The position numbers and the translations under genes are program-made. Below are positions 8,473 to 18,741 of a DNA stretch of 64,000 bases, piece after piece (within the stretch, counting starts at the first letter, position 1; each line of letters begins with the position of its first letter). This DNA comes from Thermicanus aegyptius DSM 12793 (GTDB taxonomy: Bacteria > Bacillota > Bacilli > Thermicanales > Thermicanaceae): contig NZ_KI783301.1 in NCBI RefSeq assembly GCF_000510645.1, positions 1,836,420 to 1,900,419 of the forward strand. Reading direction: 5' to 3'. Below the pieces are notes generated by a model that did no database searches, was not told the DNA's origin, and saw nothing but the letters and a program-made list of their open reading frames with translations.

Positions 8473-9603
8473 TTAATCACCTCCAAAAGTCTGATCAGAA
8501 AACCCAATTAATTCATATGTAATCTTTTTGTGATCATTGGCCCATCTCTTCGTTGTAAACTGCTTTTCTTGGATATATTGGAATGCTGTTTCACCCATGT
8601 ATTTTCTTTTGCCTGGATTATTTAATAAATCTTCAATCGCTGTAATAAAGCCTTTCTTGTCCCCTACTTCAACCATAAAACCCGTCTCACGATCCAATAC
8701 ATAATCATCCATTCCGGGAACCTTCGTTATAATGATAGGTTTTCGTCTGGCTGCTGTTTCTAATACAGTAGTACATCCACTCACATGTTCATTATATTTC
8801 AAAGGAACGATAACAAGTATACTATTTTCATAAAGCCAGCGAATTTCCTTTAAATTTGCCTTTACGACTGTAATATTTTTATGCTCTCTCATTTCGTGAG
8901 CAAACGAGATATTTGCTGTAGCAAAGATAAAGTTTATTTTCCCCTCAAAATGATTTGCGATTTCCACTAACATATCTAGATCGCGATGCTTATCGGTTCC
9001 AACACTTAATACAAATGGAGTGGGAACATCCAAAGGTATTATATCTCCCTCGCTATATGAACTAATATTAATCCCAAAGGGGACATATTGAAGATGCTTT
9101 GAATCAATGCCAAAATAATTTTTAAATAAGTTCTTTTCAGTCTTGGCATGAAATATAATTTTATCAATGCTTTTTAACAACCAGCTAATGATTTTCTTCT
9201 TTAATGGTTTATATTCACGATAGTTATCTAAAAGCCAAACAAAACAAGAAATCTGTTTTGGCATTCTATGTTTTAAAATAGGTATTTTTTTATATAAGGC
9301 TATGGCTAAAGCATCTTTATCATAATGTGTCCATATAATATCGTTCCGATTAACTTTAAAAGGTAAGGAGAGAAAAGGATAGATTTTTTTTAATATAGGA
9401 ATCCTTGAAAACCATCTCTTCTCAAATGAATCGGCCTCAATATATGTTATAGATAAATTATCATCCTCTGCCCATTGATATCCATAAGGGAGAGGATCAT
9501 TCATCATATCTTGCTTATATTTCTCTCGCCAATCATCTAAATGAAAAAAGAAACTGCTAAGAAAGACTTTCACATTCTGCTTTTTTTTGAGATGATTTAA
9601 CAT
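8473..9603 (-). CDS. Glycosyltransferase, GT4-like (GT-B fold)
   Basis: The 376-residue protein has the layout of a family 4 glycosyltransferase. The C-terminal half contains FVLSVGTDKHRDLDMLVEIA, then SGCTTVLETAARRKPIIITKVPG and YVLDRETGFMVEVGD, which are the donor-binding and E-x7-E regions of the family. ATG at 9603 follows AAGGAGAGAG. The gene is noticeably more AT-rich than rmlD beside it, suggesting separate origin. It likely adds one sugar to the lipid-linked repeat unit; donor and linkage cannot be read from sequence. Confidence 0.85.
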   Translation of the reverse strand: MLNHLKKKQNVKVFLSSFFFHLDDWREKYKQDMMNDPLPYGYQWAEDDNLSITYIEADSFEKRWFSRIPILKKIYPFLSLPFKVNRNDIIWTHYDKDALAIALYKKIPILKHRMPKQISCFVWLLDNYREYKPLKKKIISWLLKSIDKIIFHAKTEKNLFKNYFGIDSKHLQYVPFGINISSYSEGDIIPLDVPTPFVLSVGTDKHRDLDMLVEIANHFEGKINFIFATANISFAHEMREHKNITVVKANLKEIRWLYENSILVIVPLKYNEHVSGCTTVLETAARRKPIIITKVPGMDDYVLDRETGFMVEVGDKKGFITAIEDLLNNPGKRKYMGETAFQYIQEKQFTTKRWANDHKKITYELIGFSDQTFGGD

Positions 9604-10009
9604 TTTTTCTCTCTCCTTGTTGATCTTAAATCTCCTAATCTTGCTATTTCAAGGCCTAAACTTATTTTACCATCGTAATAATACTATACGCATCCAATTA
9701 GTTGATTCTTAATCATCACTTACTTCCCATCTCAAATGATCATTATAATCCAACCATAGTTTGTTTCAAAGGAGTGGTAAACATATGTCTGAGTCAAGTC
9801 ATCGTGGGCACCTTCCCAAAATGATTTAAAACTTTTTTTGCCCTCTCTCACTTGGTAGCGCTTTCGTTTATCATCCTTTCATTTTCCATGCATGGTTTTC
9901 CTTTAATTTCCTCTTAACAATCCTTTTATAGCCCGACCCGTCGGATTGCTTTGCATAGGCCCCAGCAACAAGCGAATTGTCCCGTCAATACACCCTTTCG
10001 ACTCTCGTT

Positions 10010-10102
10010 TCACTTCCCGTAACCACTGGCGTATCCGTAGACCACTTTAAAACCACCAACAGGGTGAGTACCATGGCCTGGTAATAAGAAGGTAACTCTC
10101 AT
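10010..10102 (-). pseudogene. Glycosyltransferase remnant, N-terminal 30 codons
   Basis: ATG at 10102 follows GAGAGGAG and opens MRVTFLLPGHGTHPVGGFKV, a typical start of GT4 glycosyltransferases (usual continuation VYEYANRLAERGH). The frame stops after 30 residues (YGYASGYGK), and the following 250 bases do not continue the family in a way I can recognise. The remainder of the 9604-10258 gap is AT-rich without another gene. The intact start and ribosome site suggest a truncation or replacement event rather than long decay. Confidence 0.65.
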
Positions 10103-10258
10103 TTAACTTAACTCCTCTCTTGTATTTGTAGCTTGGATATAAAAAATAAGTTTATAAGATAACGATAATTATTCTAATTTTAAAAAAATTTCTATTTTTA
10201 GTATTTATTTTGTTATACAACCTTCTGTATCTAATCCAATTATATTTCTGCATATTTA

Positions 10259-11269
10259 TCAATGATTCCCGTATTGCTTCGCATAATACTCCTGATAATC
10301 CCCACTCTTCACCCGTTCCCACCATTCCCGGTTGTCCAGGTACCACCGGATCGTCTCCCGAATTCCCTTTTCAAACGTATATTGGGGTTCCCAGCCCAAT
10401 TCCCTCCGGATTTTCGTGGGGTCGATGGCATAGCGGCGGTCATGTCCCGGACGGTCCGGAACAAAGCGGATCAGTTCCTCCGATTTTCCCAATTCCTTTA
10501 GAATCAATTTCACGATGTCGATGTTCCGCCATTCGTTATGCCCCCCGATGTTATACACTTCTCCCGGCTTTCCCCTCCTCAAGACGAGATCAATCGCCCG
10601 TGCGTGATCCTCCACGTGGAGCCAATCCCGAATATTTCCTCCATCTCCATAGACAGGCAAAGGCTTATTCTCCAAGGCGTTGGTAATCATTAAGGGGATT
10701 AGCTTTTCCGGAAAATGATAGGGCCCATAATTGTTGGAACAGCGGGTGATATTCACATTCATCCCATAGGTCTCATGGTAAGCCCTTACGATTAAGTCGG
10801 CGGAAGCTTTGCTGGCCGAGTAGGGGCTGTTCGGAGCCAGGGGAGTCTCCTCGGTAAAATATCCCTCTTCCCCCAGGGAACCATACACCTCATCGGTAGA
10901 AATCTGAAGATATTTCTTCACCCCAGTCTCTTTCGCCGCATCGAGAAGCGCCTGTGTTCCCAAGACATTGGTCCGGAGGAAGAGATCCGGCTCCATAATG
11001 CTTCGGTCCACATGAGATTCGGCCGCAAAATTAACGACCGTATCGATGTCATACTCTCGTAAAAGATATGCCACCAGTTCACGGTTCCCTATATCCCCCT
11101 TAACGAACCGGTAATGGGGATGGGATTCCATCTCACGGAGGTTCTCCAGATTCCCCGCATAGGTTAACTTATCCAGATTTAAGATGAAGAGATCAGGATC
11201 ATTCCGTAGCATATACCGGATAAAGTTGCTTCCAATAAAACCGGCACCGCCTGTCACAAGAAGTCGCAT
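10259..11269 (-). CDS. rfbB: dTDP-glucose 4,6-dehydratase
   Basis: RmlB converts dTDP-glucose to dTDP-4-keto-6-deoxyglucose with bound NAD. Seen in order are the Rossmann motif TGGAGFIGSNFIRYML, STDEVYGSLGE, the catalytic YSASKASADL (YxxxK), and RCSNNYGPYHFPEKLIPL. About 336 residues is normal. The second ATG (11269) is chosen because GGAGG is six bases upstream; the ATG at 11275 would abut it. It is the third gene of an rmlA-rmlC-rmlB run with higher GC than the neighbouring glycosyltransferases. Confidence 0.96.
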   Translation of the reverse strand: MRLLVTGGAGFIGSNFIRYMLRNDPDLFILNLDKLTYAGNLENLREMESHPHYRFVKGDIGNRELVAYLLREYDIDTVVNFAAESHVDRSIMEPDLFLRTNVLGTQALLDAAKETGVKKYLQISTDEVYGSLGEEGYFTEETPLAPNSPYSASKASADLIVRAYHETYGMNVNITRCSNNYGPYHFPEKLIPLMITNALENKPLPVYGDGGNIRDWLHVEDHARAIDLVLRRGKPGEVYNIGGHNEWRNIDIVKLILKELGKSEELIRFVPDRPGHDRRYAIDPTKIRRELGWEPQYTFEKGIRETIRWYLDNREWWERVKSGDYQEYYAKQYGNH

Positions 11270-11339
11270 CGTCATCCTCCAGATTTATCTATTTCCTTCA
11301 TACCCACTCGTTTCAGTTAATATGAAGAGACGTTGATTA

Positions 11340-11888
11340 TTAAAACAATTTCTCGACCTCACGCAGGAAAGGATGCTTCATATCCTTCTCCGATAAGACC
11401 GGATCCGATACCGGCCAATCGATGCCGATCTCCGGATCGTTCCATCGAATGCCCTTATCATGCTCCGGGGAATAAAATTGATCCACTTTATACAATACTT
11501 CCGTATTCCCGACCAACGTACAAAATCCATGGGCAAATCCTTTTGGAATAAGGATCTGGCGATAATTCTCAGCGCTCAATATTACCCCTACCCACTTTCC
11601 AAAGGTGGGGGAATCCTTCCTGAGATCGACGGCAACATCATAGATAGCTCCCCGGATCACCCGAACCAGCTTCGTCTGGGCCATCGGTTCCTCCTGATAA
11701 TGAAGCCCCCGGATCGTCCCGGCTGCTACCGAAAGGGAATGATTATCCTGAACAAAACGAAAGGAGAAACCTAGCTCTTCCATCACCCGCTCGTTATAGC
11801 TCTCCATGAAAAAACCCCGCCCATCGCGGAAGACTCGCGGTTCAAATAGATAGACCCCATCCAATTTCGTCTCTAAGACCTTCATCAT
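11340..11888 (-). CDS. rfbC: dTDP-4-dehydrorhamnose 3,5-epimerase
   Basis: RmlC epimerises dTDP-4-keto-6-deoxyglucose at C3 and C5. The cupin-fold protein has the catalytic His in [17 protein letters not shown], and a Tyr-containing [19 protein letters not shown]. Its 182 residues match the family. Its start overlaps the rmlA stop by four bases (ATGA), and GGGAGGAG precedes either of two adjacent ATGs. It acts with RmlA, B and D to supply dTDP-L-rhamnose to the locus. Confidence 0.96.
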   Translation of the reverse strand: MMKVLETKLDGVYLFEPRVFRDGRGFFMESYNERVMEELGFSFRFVQDNHSLSVAAGTIRGLHYQEEPMAQTKLVRVIRGAIYDVAVDLRKDSPTFGKWVGVILSAENYRQILIPKGFAHGFCTLVGNTEVLYKVDQFYSPEHDKGIRWNDPEIGIDWPVSDPVLSEKDMKHPFLREVEKLF

Positions 11889-12781
11889 TCTCCTCCCAAC
11901 AGGATTGAACTTTTTTCCCGCACCGGCAAAGTTAGAAGATATTTCCCGTACTCCGTCTTCTTCAACGGCTCTGCCAGACGAAGAAGCTGCTCCTCATCAA
12001 TATACCCCATCCGATAGGCAATCTCTTCGATACAAGCCACTTTTAGGCTTTGCCGTTTCTCTATGGTCTCGATAAATTGGGAAGCCTCCAGAAGCGACTC
12101 ATGAGTTCCCGTATCCAACCAAGCGAAGCCCCGTCCCAGAAGCTCCACATGAAGCTCTCCCCATTCCAGGTAAGCCCGGTTCACATCGGTAATCTCCAGT
12201 TCTCCCCTAGCTGAGGGGCGAATCGATTTCGCTACGTCAATTACCCGATGGTCATAAAAATATAATCCCGTGACCGCATAGTTGGACTTAGGGTCAGAAG
12301 GCTTTTCCTCAATGGAGACCGCCCGCATCTCCTCATCAAATTCGATCACTCCGAACCGCTCGGGATCTTTCACATAATAACCAAAGACCGTCGCTCCCCT
12401 CTCCCGGGAAGCAGCCCTCCGAACCAGATCGGTCAATCCATGCCCATAGAAAATGTTATCCCCCAAGATGAGGGCAACAGGATCCCCCGCTATAAACTCC
12501 TCTCCGATCAGAAATGCTTGCGCCAAACCATCCGGTGACGGCTGCACCACATAAGAGAGAGAAAGACCATACTCCCTCCCGTCTCCCAGAAGCTGCTCAA
12601 ATCGGGGAGTATCCTGTGGGGTGGAGATAATAAGAATATCCCGAATTCCGGCCAACATAAGCACAGAGAGAGGATAATAGATCATCGGTTTATCGTAAAT
12701 GGGAAGAAGTTGTTTGGAGACGACACGGGTTAAGGGATAGAGGCGTGTCCCACTTCCTCCTGCCAGAATAATTCCTTTCAT
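11885..12781 (-). CDS. rfbA: Glucose-1-phosphate thymidylyltransferase
   Basis: RmlA joins glucose-1-phosphate and dTTP to give dTDP-glucose, the first rhamnose-pathway step. The N terminus [20 protein letters not shown] contains the nucleotidyltransferase signature, followed by [20 protein letters not shown]. At 298 residues it matches the family length. A ribosome site AAAGGAG precedes the ATG at slightly long spacing (about 13 bases). It is the first gene of the rml run; a 600-base gap separates it from the next gene upstream, so it may have its own promoter. Confidence 0.96.
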   Translation of the reverse strand: MKGIILAGGSGTRLYPLTRVVSKQLLPIYDKPMIYYPLSVLMLAGIRDILIISTPQDTPRFEQLLGDGREYGLSLSYVVQPSPDGLAQAFLIGEEFIAGDPVALILGDNIFYGHGLTDLVRRAASRERGATVFGYYVKDPERFGVIEFDEEMRAVSIEEKPSDPKSNYAVTGLYFYDHRVIDVAKSIRPSARGELEITDVNRAYLEWGELHVELLGRGFAWLDTGTHESLLEASQFIETIEKRQSLKVACIEEIAYRMGYIDEEQLLRLAEPLKKTEYGKYLLTLPVREKSSILLGGE

Positions 12782-12980
12782 GGAAATAGAAGGACTCCTT
12801 TCGATTAAATCGAATATGCACCCCTAATACAACAAACTCTTTCATTTCCATCTTCTTACTTTGTTTGACACTACATGCACCGTTAGATGAACAACGTAAA
12901 TCTAAGACTTCATGGCTTTTCCTTACTTCCCCCATTTCTCTCTAATCACAAGGAAAAAGCTTCATCTCATCATGGTCTTC

Positions 12981-13172
12981 CTATCGTTTCTCAAATGATT
13001 CCCCTTTTTCTCTAACTGCTTTCATACACGCTCCACCATTGACACTAGTGTTCCTTCGACACGATCCAATACTCTCAAAAATGCTTAGAGCGGGAATAAT
13101 TTGAGGGATGTTATAACCTTTTTTCCTAAACATCCTGATAATAAGATAAGTTTCACTAAAACTTCCTCCCAC
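12981..13172 (-). pseudogene. Possible family 2 glycosyltransferase remnant (C-terminal part)
   Basis: A 63-codon frame reads GGSFSETYLIIRMFRKKGYN and later FESIGSCRRNTS. This is reminiscent of the GT2 segment with an ED motif, R-x-x-x-KGY, then a His/Gly-Ser-rich part. The ED acid pair is not present and no other part of a GT2 protein is visible, so the call is weak. The remaining sequence between 12782 and 13383 is AT-rich with no gene that I can see. With the remnant at 10010-10102, it places glycosyltransferase debris on both sides of the rmlABC block. Confidence 0.3.
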
Positions 13173-13383
13173 TAAAAAATATATTTTAAGTATACCTCTT
13201 GTTTACTTATATCCTTAAATATGGATCATTTACTTTTTAATAAATCCTATCTATACCTCTTTTTTTAGAATTTGAATGCATTTTATCTTTGGCATTGCTA
13301 TAGAAATACCTGTTCCTTTCTCACAAATACGAAGTAAGTTAACATTGAGGTCACAATTAATCAAAAAATTTCATATTTCCAAT

Positions 13384-14682
13384 TTAGATCCCAAATATAC
13401 TATCATAATTTTTATAGACAGCCTCCTTGCTATAATATTTTAAATATAACTCATAGGCACCTTTCGATAATTTTTCATTCAACTCTCTATCTATAATTTT
13501 TTCCATTAGAGACGGATATTTCGATAAATTATCTTCAATTAAACAATTATCGCCATTCGTTACAGGAATTCCTTCTACACCATAACTAGTTGATATGATT
13601 GGTACACCTCTTGCAAGTGCCTCTAAGGTCTTTAGCTTTACACCACTACCGAATACCAATGGAATGATCATAGCACAACTCTCAGAAAAAAGAGTATCGA
13701 GATCTTCTACATACGTAAAATACTTAATATTAGACTTATGTTTGTAAAATTCTTCAAGAAGACGATTAGTAGGACTTCTCCCAATTACTAATAGCTCAAC
13801 ATTACTAATCTTTCGACATACTTGTGGAAATACTTTTTGTAAAAATTCTAAAAGGCTTACTTCATTATGCGGAATATTAAGTGCTCCGATAAAAATGAAA
13901 CGAGGTTTACCATTATAATTTCTGTTTAATTTTTTCTTTATATCTACTAAAGGATAAGCGACTAATATTTTTGCATTATTTTTGCTAGATAATTTTTTTG
14001 CTTCTTCATTATTCAATAGAATAGACCTATCAAATAAAAGCGGTTGTTTATTTTCACTCTTTGTTATTAAATGCATTTCGGTTCTTAATAAATATTTTTG
14101 TATTAAATTGCTCCCATTAATTATGTCCCGCAAGAAAAAAGGAATAAATCGTTCAAAATTCCCTAAAACACTATTCCCAATAAATTTGCCATCTTCTATA
14201 TTTTCAATCATTCTCTGATAACGAACAGAAAATAAATCATCCAGATAGAGAACGTTAGAACATTTATTTGAATAAAAAGAAAGAAATTGCCCCATACGTA
14301 CCGTATCGTAAATAACTAGATTTGGATCAATAGATGCAATAAGCCGACGAATTTCTTCCTTAGTCTTAGGCGACCAAAAAACGGCTTCCTGTATCGATTT
14401 GGTTCTCAATATAAATGACTTTGTAATAACATTCCATATTTTCCGTAATATACCTATACCTTTTACAACAAAAACTTTTATTCCCTCATACTCAGTTTTG
14501 GATAAGTCTATCCTTAAAAAATCTCCAATTAGAATCCAATGTATATTTTGAGCACCGAATCTACTAATAAAATATTTTAAAAAACCTCTGAGTACAACTT
14601 TTTTTCCATTATCTACTGGATAAGGTATAATTGGTGAGATTATGACAATTTTAGTTTGATGAAGACCTCTTTTTGCTCTCAT
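13384..14682 (-). CDS. Glycosyltransferase, GT4-like
   Basis: The 432-residue protein begins with an N-terminal GT-B segment KIVIISPIIPYPVDNGKKVV, like enzymes that recognise P-x-P-x-x-x-G-x-x near the start. The C-terminal half has RFIFIGALNIPHNEVSLLEF, ELLVIGRSP, and PLVFGSGVKLKTLEALARGVPIIST with GVEGI, the donor-site region. ATG at 14682 has GGAGGTG upstream and overlaps the preceding gene by 32 bases. It is AT-rich, as are its neighbours. Role: one sugar transfer in repeat-unit assembly; specificity unknown. Confidence 0.85.
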   Translation of the reverse strand: MRAKRGLHQTKIVIISPIIPYPVDNGKKVVLRGFLKYFISRFGAQNIHWILIGDFLRIDLSKTEYEGIKVFVVKGIGILRKIWNVITKSFILRTKSIQEAVFWSPKTKEEIRRLIASIDPNLVIYDTVRMGQFLSFYSNKCSNVLYLDDLFSVRYQRMIENIEDGKFIGNSVLGNFERFIPFFLRDIINGSNLIQKYLLRTEMHLITKSENKQPLLFDRSILLNNEEAKKLSSKNNAKILVAYPLVDIKKKLNRNYNGKPRFIFIGALNIPHNEVSLLEFLQKVFPQVCRKISNVELLVIGRSPTNRLLEEFYKHKSNIKYFTYVEDLDTLFSESCAMIIPLVFGSGVKLKTLEALARGVPIISTSYGVEGIPVTNGDNCLIEDNLSKYPSLMEKIIDRELNEKLSKGAYELYLKYYSKEAVYKNYDSIFGI

Positions 14683-15769
14683 AATACACCTCCCTAAACA
14701 GCTCTACTAATTGATTTCTCAAACAATTACTATTAATAGATTCTAACCTCATTCTTCCTAATATTATAAGCCGTTTTGCATAATCAGGATTTTCTAAAAG
14801 ATACTTTATTCCATTTGCAATAGATTCTATTGAAAATGGATCTACTAAATGCGCAGCATTTCCAGCAACTTCGCTCATTGGTGGGATGTTTGAGGTTATT
14901 ACAGGAACTCCTGCACTAAATCCCTCTATAATTGGTAAACCATACCCCTCTTTCAAACTAGGAAAAACTAATATTGATGCTTTTGAATAAATAGAAACTA
15001 TATCCTCGTCATTCACCCATCCTGGAAAAATAATATTATCCTCTTTATATCGCTTTGATATTGGGTTATCAGTTCCCATACCTAAGATAATAAGCTTTGT
15101 GTTTTTCAAGTTTAATAGTTTAAAAGCTGATATAACACGTTCAGTATTTTTATGCGGAGATATGCCACCAATATGCAAAATGATTTTCATACTATTATTA
15201 CTCATTTTACTGTTGTTTGTATTTTTGTTTATTTTATTGTAATGATTTAAGAATAAAGTTTCAGCTGGTGTATTCACAACAATTGGTGATATTCCTATTT
15301 TCTTTTCAATATGTTCTTTGCTATGCATACTTACAGTAATAATAAATGGCCTTTTTTTCTTTATATTAATCAAAGATATTCTTCGATAAATATTCCCGAT
15401 TTTTTGATACAATCCTCTTCCCAAATTTTCTTCAAAAATTAGATCGTGAATCGTCACTAAAACATACTTTGATAAATTGATAAAAGGGATGGTATTATTA
15501 GGACAAAATACAATATCAGGATTTACTTTTCTAACTGCTAACGGAAAGACGATTTGTTCCCAAATTGGATAAGGGGTATTAGTAAAGTATTTTATGGAAA
15601 AAAAGGAGGGCAAATCAAATCCTAAAGACAATTTAGTCTTATTGGGAATAGCTATGACTATCTCTAAATCATTTTCTTGATGCTTAGATAAAGCATATAT
15701 TATTTCTTTTAAATATCTTCCAAGACCTCTTGGTTTATTGATCCAAATACCGTCAATTAAAATTTTCAT
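14651..15769 (-). CDS. Glycosyltransferase family 4 protein (mannosyl/rhamnosyl-type)
   Basis: The N terminus MKILIDGIWINKPRGLGRYL resembles GT4 enzymes such as mannosyltransferases that start MKIxIDxR...GIGRY. It also has VLVTIHDLIFEENLGRG, ILHIGGISPHKNTERVISAF, and FPSLKEGYGLPIIEGFSAG with the E-x7-E motif of retaining GT-B enzymes. ATG at 15769 is preferred over the upstream GTG (15781) because AAGGGTG lies at suitable distance and the start matches the family. It overlaps the next gene, indicating an operon. Confidence 0.88.
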   Translation of the reverse strand: MKILIDGIWINKPRGLGRYLKEIIYALSKHQENDLEIVIAIPNKTKLSLGFDLPSFFSIKYFTNTPYPIWEQIVFPLAVRKVNPDIVFCPNNTIPFINLSKYVLVTIHDLIFEENLGRGLYQKIGNIYRRISLINIKKKRPFIITVSMHSKEHIEKKIGISPIVVNTPAETLFLNHYNKINKNTNNSKMSNNSMKIILHIGGISPHKNTERVISAFKLLNLKNTKLIILGMGTDNPISKRYKEDNIIFPGWVNDEDIVSIYSKASILVFPSLKEGYGLPIIEGFSAGVPVITSNIPPMSEVAGNAAHLVDPFSIESIANGIKYLLENPDYAKRLIILGRMRLESINSNCLRNQLVELFREVYYESKKRSSSN

Positions 15770-15804
15770 TAGTTCATACACCCTTATCTATTGTATTTTT
15801 TCAC

Positions 15805-16995
15805 TTAAAGTCTCACTTTTCTTATTATCTGAAATAAAAAATAGGTTAATATATCTACCCAAAAAAAAGTTACAAAAACCGCTATTCCGTTTCTTATGAG
15901 TTGAATAATGTTGATATAAATAATACTAAATAAAACAATTGATGAATAACTCCTTTTTGGTTTTTGATAAAGGGAAGTTAAGTAATATCCTAATGGTATT
16001 AGAAGAAAAAGACCAAAAAAACTAAAATTCGCATATAGTTCTGGGAGGATTCCAATTATTTGTTGCCCAATATCATTTCTAATTAATTCTTTTGTGAACC
16101 CAGCTAATAAATAATCTCCGACTATTGCGCTAGATCGTGGGATAATCTTAAAAATTGCTACTATAAACGATATCCCATAAAGATACCCTATCTGATCAGC
16201 AGTTTTTAAAACCTTGTACAACACATCAGCTCCATCGAAAAAATTTGTAGCTACTATCATCATTACTTTATTCAAATCTAATACGGTTAAATAATCAATG
16301 AAAGAACCTGCAAATTGACCATAATCTACAATGCCCTTATAATAACGATATAGTCCATAAACAAAAATAATAATAACTAATGCAAGCATCATAAATAAAT
16401 AATAAATCAATTTGGGCCGCTTTTTACTAATAAAAGAATATATTAAGATCAATTGGGCCAAAAATTCTACTGCAAAAAATCTCCCGAAAAAGCTTAATAT
16501 TATTAAAGCGAATATAAATTTTATTAATAAATTAAACGTAAACCTGTTGTGTTGATAATATTCATAAAAGAATATGTACTTTATTAAAAAAATAGGTGCT
16601 GTCAACCAAGTAAATCCTTGCATAAAAATTTGCCTTTTATCTAAATTATCCAGAAAATAGCTAACACTTCCAGCTGAAATTTGCATTATCATAAGTGTAT
16701 AAATTCCAATAATAATATATACTAAATTAAAGATAATTTTACTGTATCCGGATGATTCATAATTTATTATAAGTGCTATTTTCTCTTCATTTGCTATTCC
16801 TCCTTTTTTCTTAATTACTAAACTCAATAAACATCCTATAGTAAACAAAAGATTGGATAATATACCAATCAAAACAATCCTCTCTGCATATGATTCTGGA
16901 ATCCAACGAATATAAAGAAGAACAGGTAACAAAGCATATGAATATAGAGCTATTAAGACATTTATTAATACAATTGGACTTAGTATCTTTATCAA
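15805..16995 (-). CDS. Wzy-like O-antigen/polysaccharide repeat-unit polymerase
   Basis: This is an integral membrane protein of about 400 residues with roughly 10-12 hydrophobic segments and one larger loop in the second half, where ADQIGYLYGISFIVAI, PRSSAIVGDYLLAGF and LPELYANFSFFGLFLLIPLG occur. Such a topology, with the ELYANFG-like stretch, is typical of Wzy-type polymerases, which join lipid-linked repeat units outside the membrane. Sequence conservation in Wzy proteins is low, so the assignment rests on topology and on the neighbours (Wzx flippase, transferases). A TTG at 16995 with GGAG eight bases upstream is preferred; another TTG at 17019 is possible. Confidence 0.7.
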   Translation of the reverse strand: MIKILSPIVLINVLIALYSYALLPVLLYIRWIPESYAERIVLIGILSNLLFTIGCLLSLVIKKKGGIANEEKIALIINYESSGYSKIIFNLVYIIIGIYTLMIMQISAGSVSYFLDNLDKRQIFMQGFTWLTAPIFLIKYIFFYEYYQHNRFTFNLLIKFIFALIILSFFGRFFAVEFLAQLILIYSFISKKRPKLIYYLFMMLALVIIIFVYGLYRYYKGIVDYGQFAGSFIDYLTVLDLNKVMMIVATNFFDGADVLYKVLKTADQIGYLYGISFIVAIFKIIPRSSAIVGDYLLAGFTKELIRNDIGQQIIGILPELYANFSFFGLFLLIPLGYYLTSLYQKPKRSYSSIVLFSIIYINIIQLIRNGIAVFVTFFWVDILTYFLFQIIRKVRL

Positions 16996-17074
16996 TAAAC
17001 CCACTCCAATCCTAGGCAATCAAATATCCTTTTTTTTAAGATGTACTTGTTCTCATGTAAGGTGATAGATAAAC

Positions 17075-18106
17075 TTAAAAACCAATTTTTGGACTATGCC
17101 CCAAGATTTTTCTGACTAATTTAACTATGTAATCATAACCAGTTTTTTTTAGAATATAACCTATAATACAGTGAAAATAGAATATTGGCTCCTTACTCAT
17201 TCCTACACTCCTAAAAGCTCTTATCATTTTTATATAGCTAGTAATTGGTAAACTTAATTGGTCTCTTATATAGGGATAAAAATAAATGCTAATATCCTTT
17301 TTTATAGCTTTATAAATGATTTTCTTCTCCGTATTGTCAATATAGTCCGCTATCTTTAATAGCCCTTGAATCATATGAACTCTTGATTCATATGTGTATT
17401 TCCCTGGTTTAAAGATTTTCTTTTCTACTTCAGAATTCCCAAAATCAGGTTCTATGCCATCTCTTGATAATGTTTGCACATCTGAGATATAATAACCACT
17501 GTGTGATTTTAATAACATACCTGCAAGATACATTTGATAATATAAATACCCATCAAATCTATCAGTTGCTATTTTGTTAGCTAGATCTCGTTTAAATACC
17601 AGTCCTGATAAAACCCCGACTCTTCGATAAAAAAATTTAATTGCATTTAATCCGGGGGAAAAAAGCTTGTCCTCTGGTAAATGCTTTATTGTATCTTGAA
17701 TATTATCTGGTTCAAACAAAAAAATTTGATATGCTCTTGATATAACGGCTACATCAGGATGTTGTTCGACCACTTTTAGTATCCGCTCTATAGCTCCAGG
17801 CATCAAAATATCATCATTGCCCATGAATAAGCAATAATCACCAGAAGCTTTATCTAGGAGATTACGAATATTACCATCATAGCCAATATTTTTTTCATTT
17901 TCATAATACTTTATTTTATCACTATTATATCTAAGCTCTTTAATTTTATCCATAACGACATTACGAATTAACTCTCTCTCAGGTGATGCATCTTCACAAA
18001 TCACTATTTCAAGTCCAGGATAGTCTTGAAATAAGATTGAATCAAGGAGTGGCTTCAAAAACTGATGTCTATTATACGCAGGAATACATACACTTACTTT
18101 AATCAT
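17075..18106 (-). CDS. Glycosyltransferase family 2 protein
   Basis: The protein is a GT-A family 2 enzyme. The N-terminal 120 residues carry VSVCIPAYNRHQFLKPLLDS, a first acidic site in IVICEDASPE, and the metal-binding region GDYCLFMGNDDILMPGA (a DD motif). The C-terminal 130 residues are helical. Its ATG overlaps the stop of the acetyltransferase gene by four bases. Donor and acceptor are unknown. Confidence 0.9.
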   Translation of the reverse strand: MIKVSVCIPAYNRHQFLKPLLDSILFQDYPGLEIVICEDASPERELIRNVVMDKIKELRYNSDKIKYYENEKNIGYDGNIRNLLDKASGDYCLFMGNDDILMPGAIERILKVVEQHPDVAVISRAYQIFLFEPDNIQDTIKHLPEDKLFSPGLNAIKFFYRRVGVLSGLVFKRDLANKIATDRFDGYLYYQMYLAGMLLKSHSGYYISDVQTLSRDGIEPDFGNSEVEKKIFKPGKYTYESRVHMIQGLLKIADYIDNTEKKIIYKAIKKDISIYFYPYIRDQLSLPITSYIKMIRAFRSVGMSKEPIFYFHCIIGYILKKTGYDYIVKLVRKILGHSPKIGF

Positions 18107-18693
18107 CCTTTTAGCTCCTTTATTATTTTAGCAGGTATACCTGCAATTATACAATAATCTGGAAATATACCTCTTACTACACTATTTGCGCCAATTACGC
18201 ATCCTTCTCCTATTTCTGTTCCTGCTAAAATTACAACATTGTCACCCACCCAACAGTTTTTTCCAATTTTTATCGCCCCAAAATCCCCTAATGGCCTTTT
18301 AGCGGGTGGTATAGACAACTGTTGAATGGTCAATTTTTGCTTGTAACTTCCATGGCTATGATCACCGATGTACACTTTACTACCAACTAGGGTTCCGTCC
18401 CCAATTACAATAGAGGTTACACAGCTTATATGAACAAAGTCACTAAATGATACGTTAGAACCAATTGATAACAAAGGTTCAAAAGATTGATTACCATAAT
18501 TTATAACTGCCTCAATCCAGCAAAAATCACCAATTGAAACATTTTTACCAACTTTAAAATATTTTCCTCCTCGAATCTTAGAATGCACTCCGATTGATTT
18601 AAAATAAATACCAGACATAACAAAGTATAAAGAAGCCCTTATTCTCCTTTTTATAGAAATTATTTTTTCAAAAAAATAGTACAAGTGAATCAT
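18103..18693 (-). CDS. Hexapeptide-repeat acyltransferase (sugar O-acetyltransferase type)
   Basis: The 196-residue protein has the left-handed beta-helix repeats of the WcaF/LbetaH acetyltransferases, seen from about residue 35 to 180 (VGKNVSIGDFCWIEAVI, IGSNVSFSDFVHISC, IGDGTLVGSKVYIGDHSHG, IGKNCWVGDNVVILAGTEIG, IGANSVVRG). The GDHSHG segment contains the catalytic His. GGAGGTAC precedes the ATG. It most likely O-acetylates one sugar of the repeat unit using acetyl-CoA. Confidence 0.88.
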   Translation of the reverse strand: MIHLYYFFEKIISIKRRIRASLYFVMSGIYFKSIGVHSKIRGGKYFKVGKNVSIGDFCWIEAVINYGNQSFEPLLSIGSNVSFSDFVHISCVTSIVIGDGTLVGSKVYIGDHSHGSYKQKLTIQQLSIPPAKRPLGDFGAIKIGKNCWVGDNVVILAGTEIGEGCVIGANSVVRGIFPDYCIIAGIPAKIIKELKG

Positions 18694-18741
18694 AATGTAG
18701 TACCTCCATTGGATTGCCGGAAAGGTTTATCTAAATTCATT

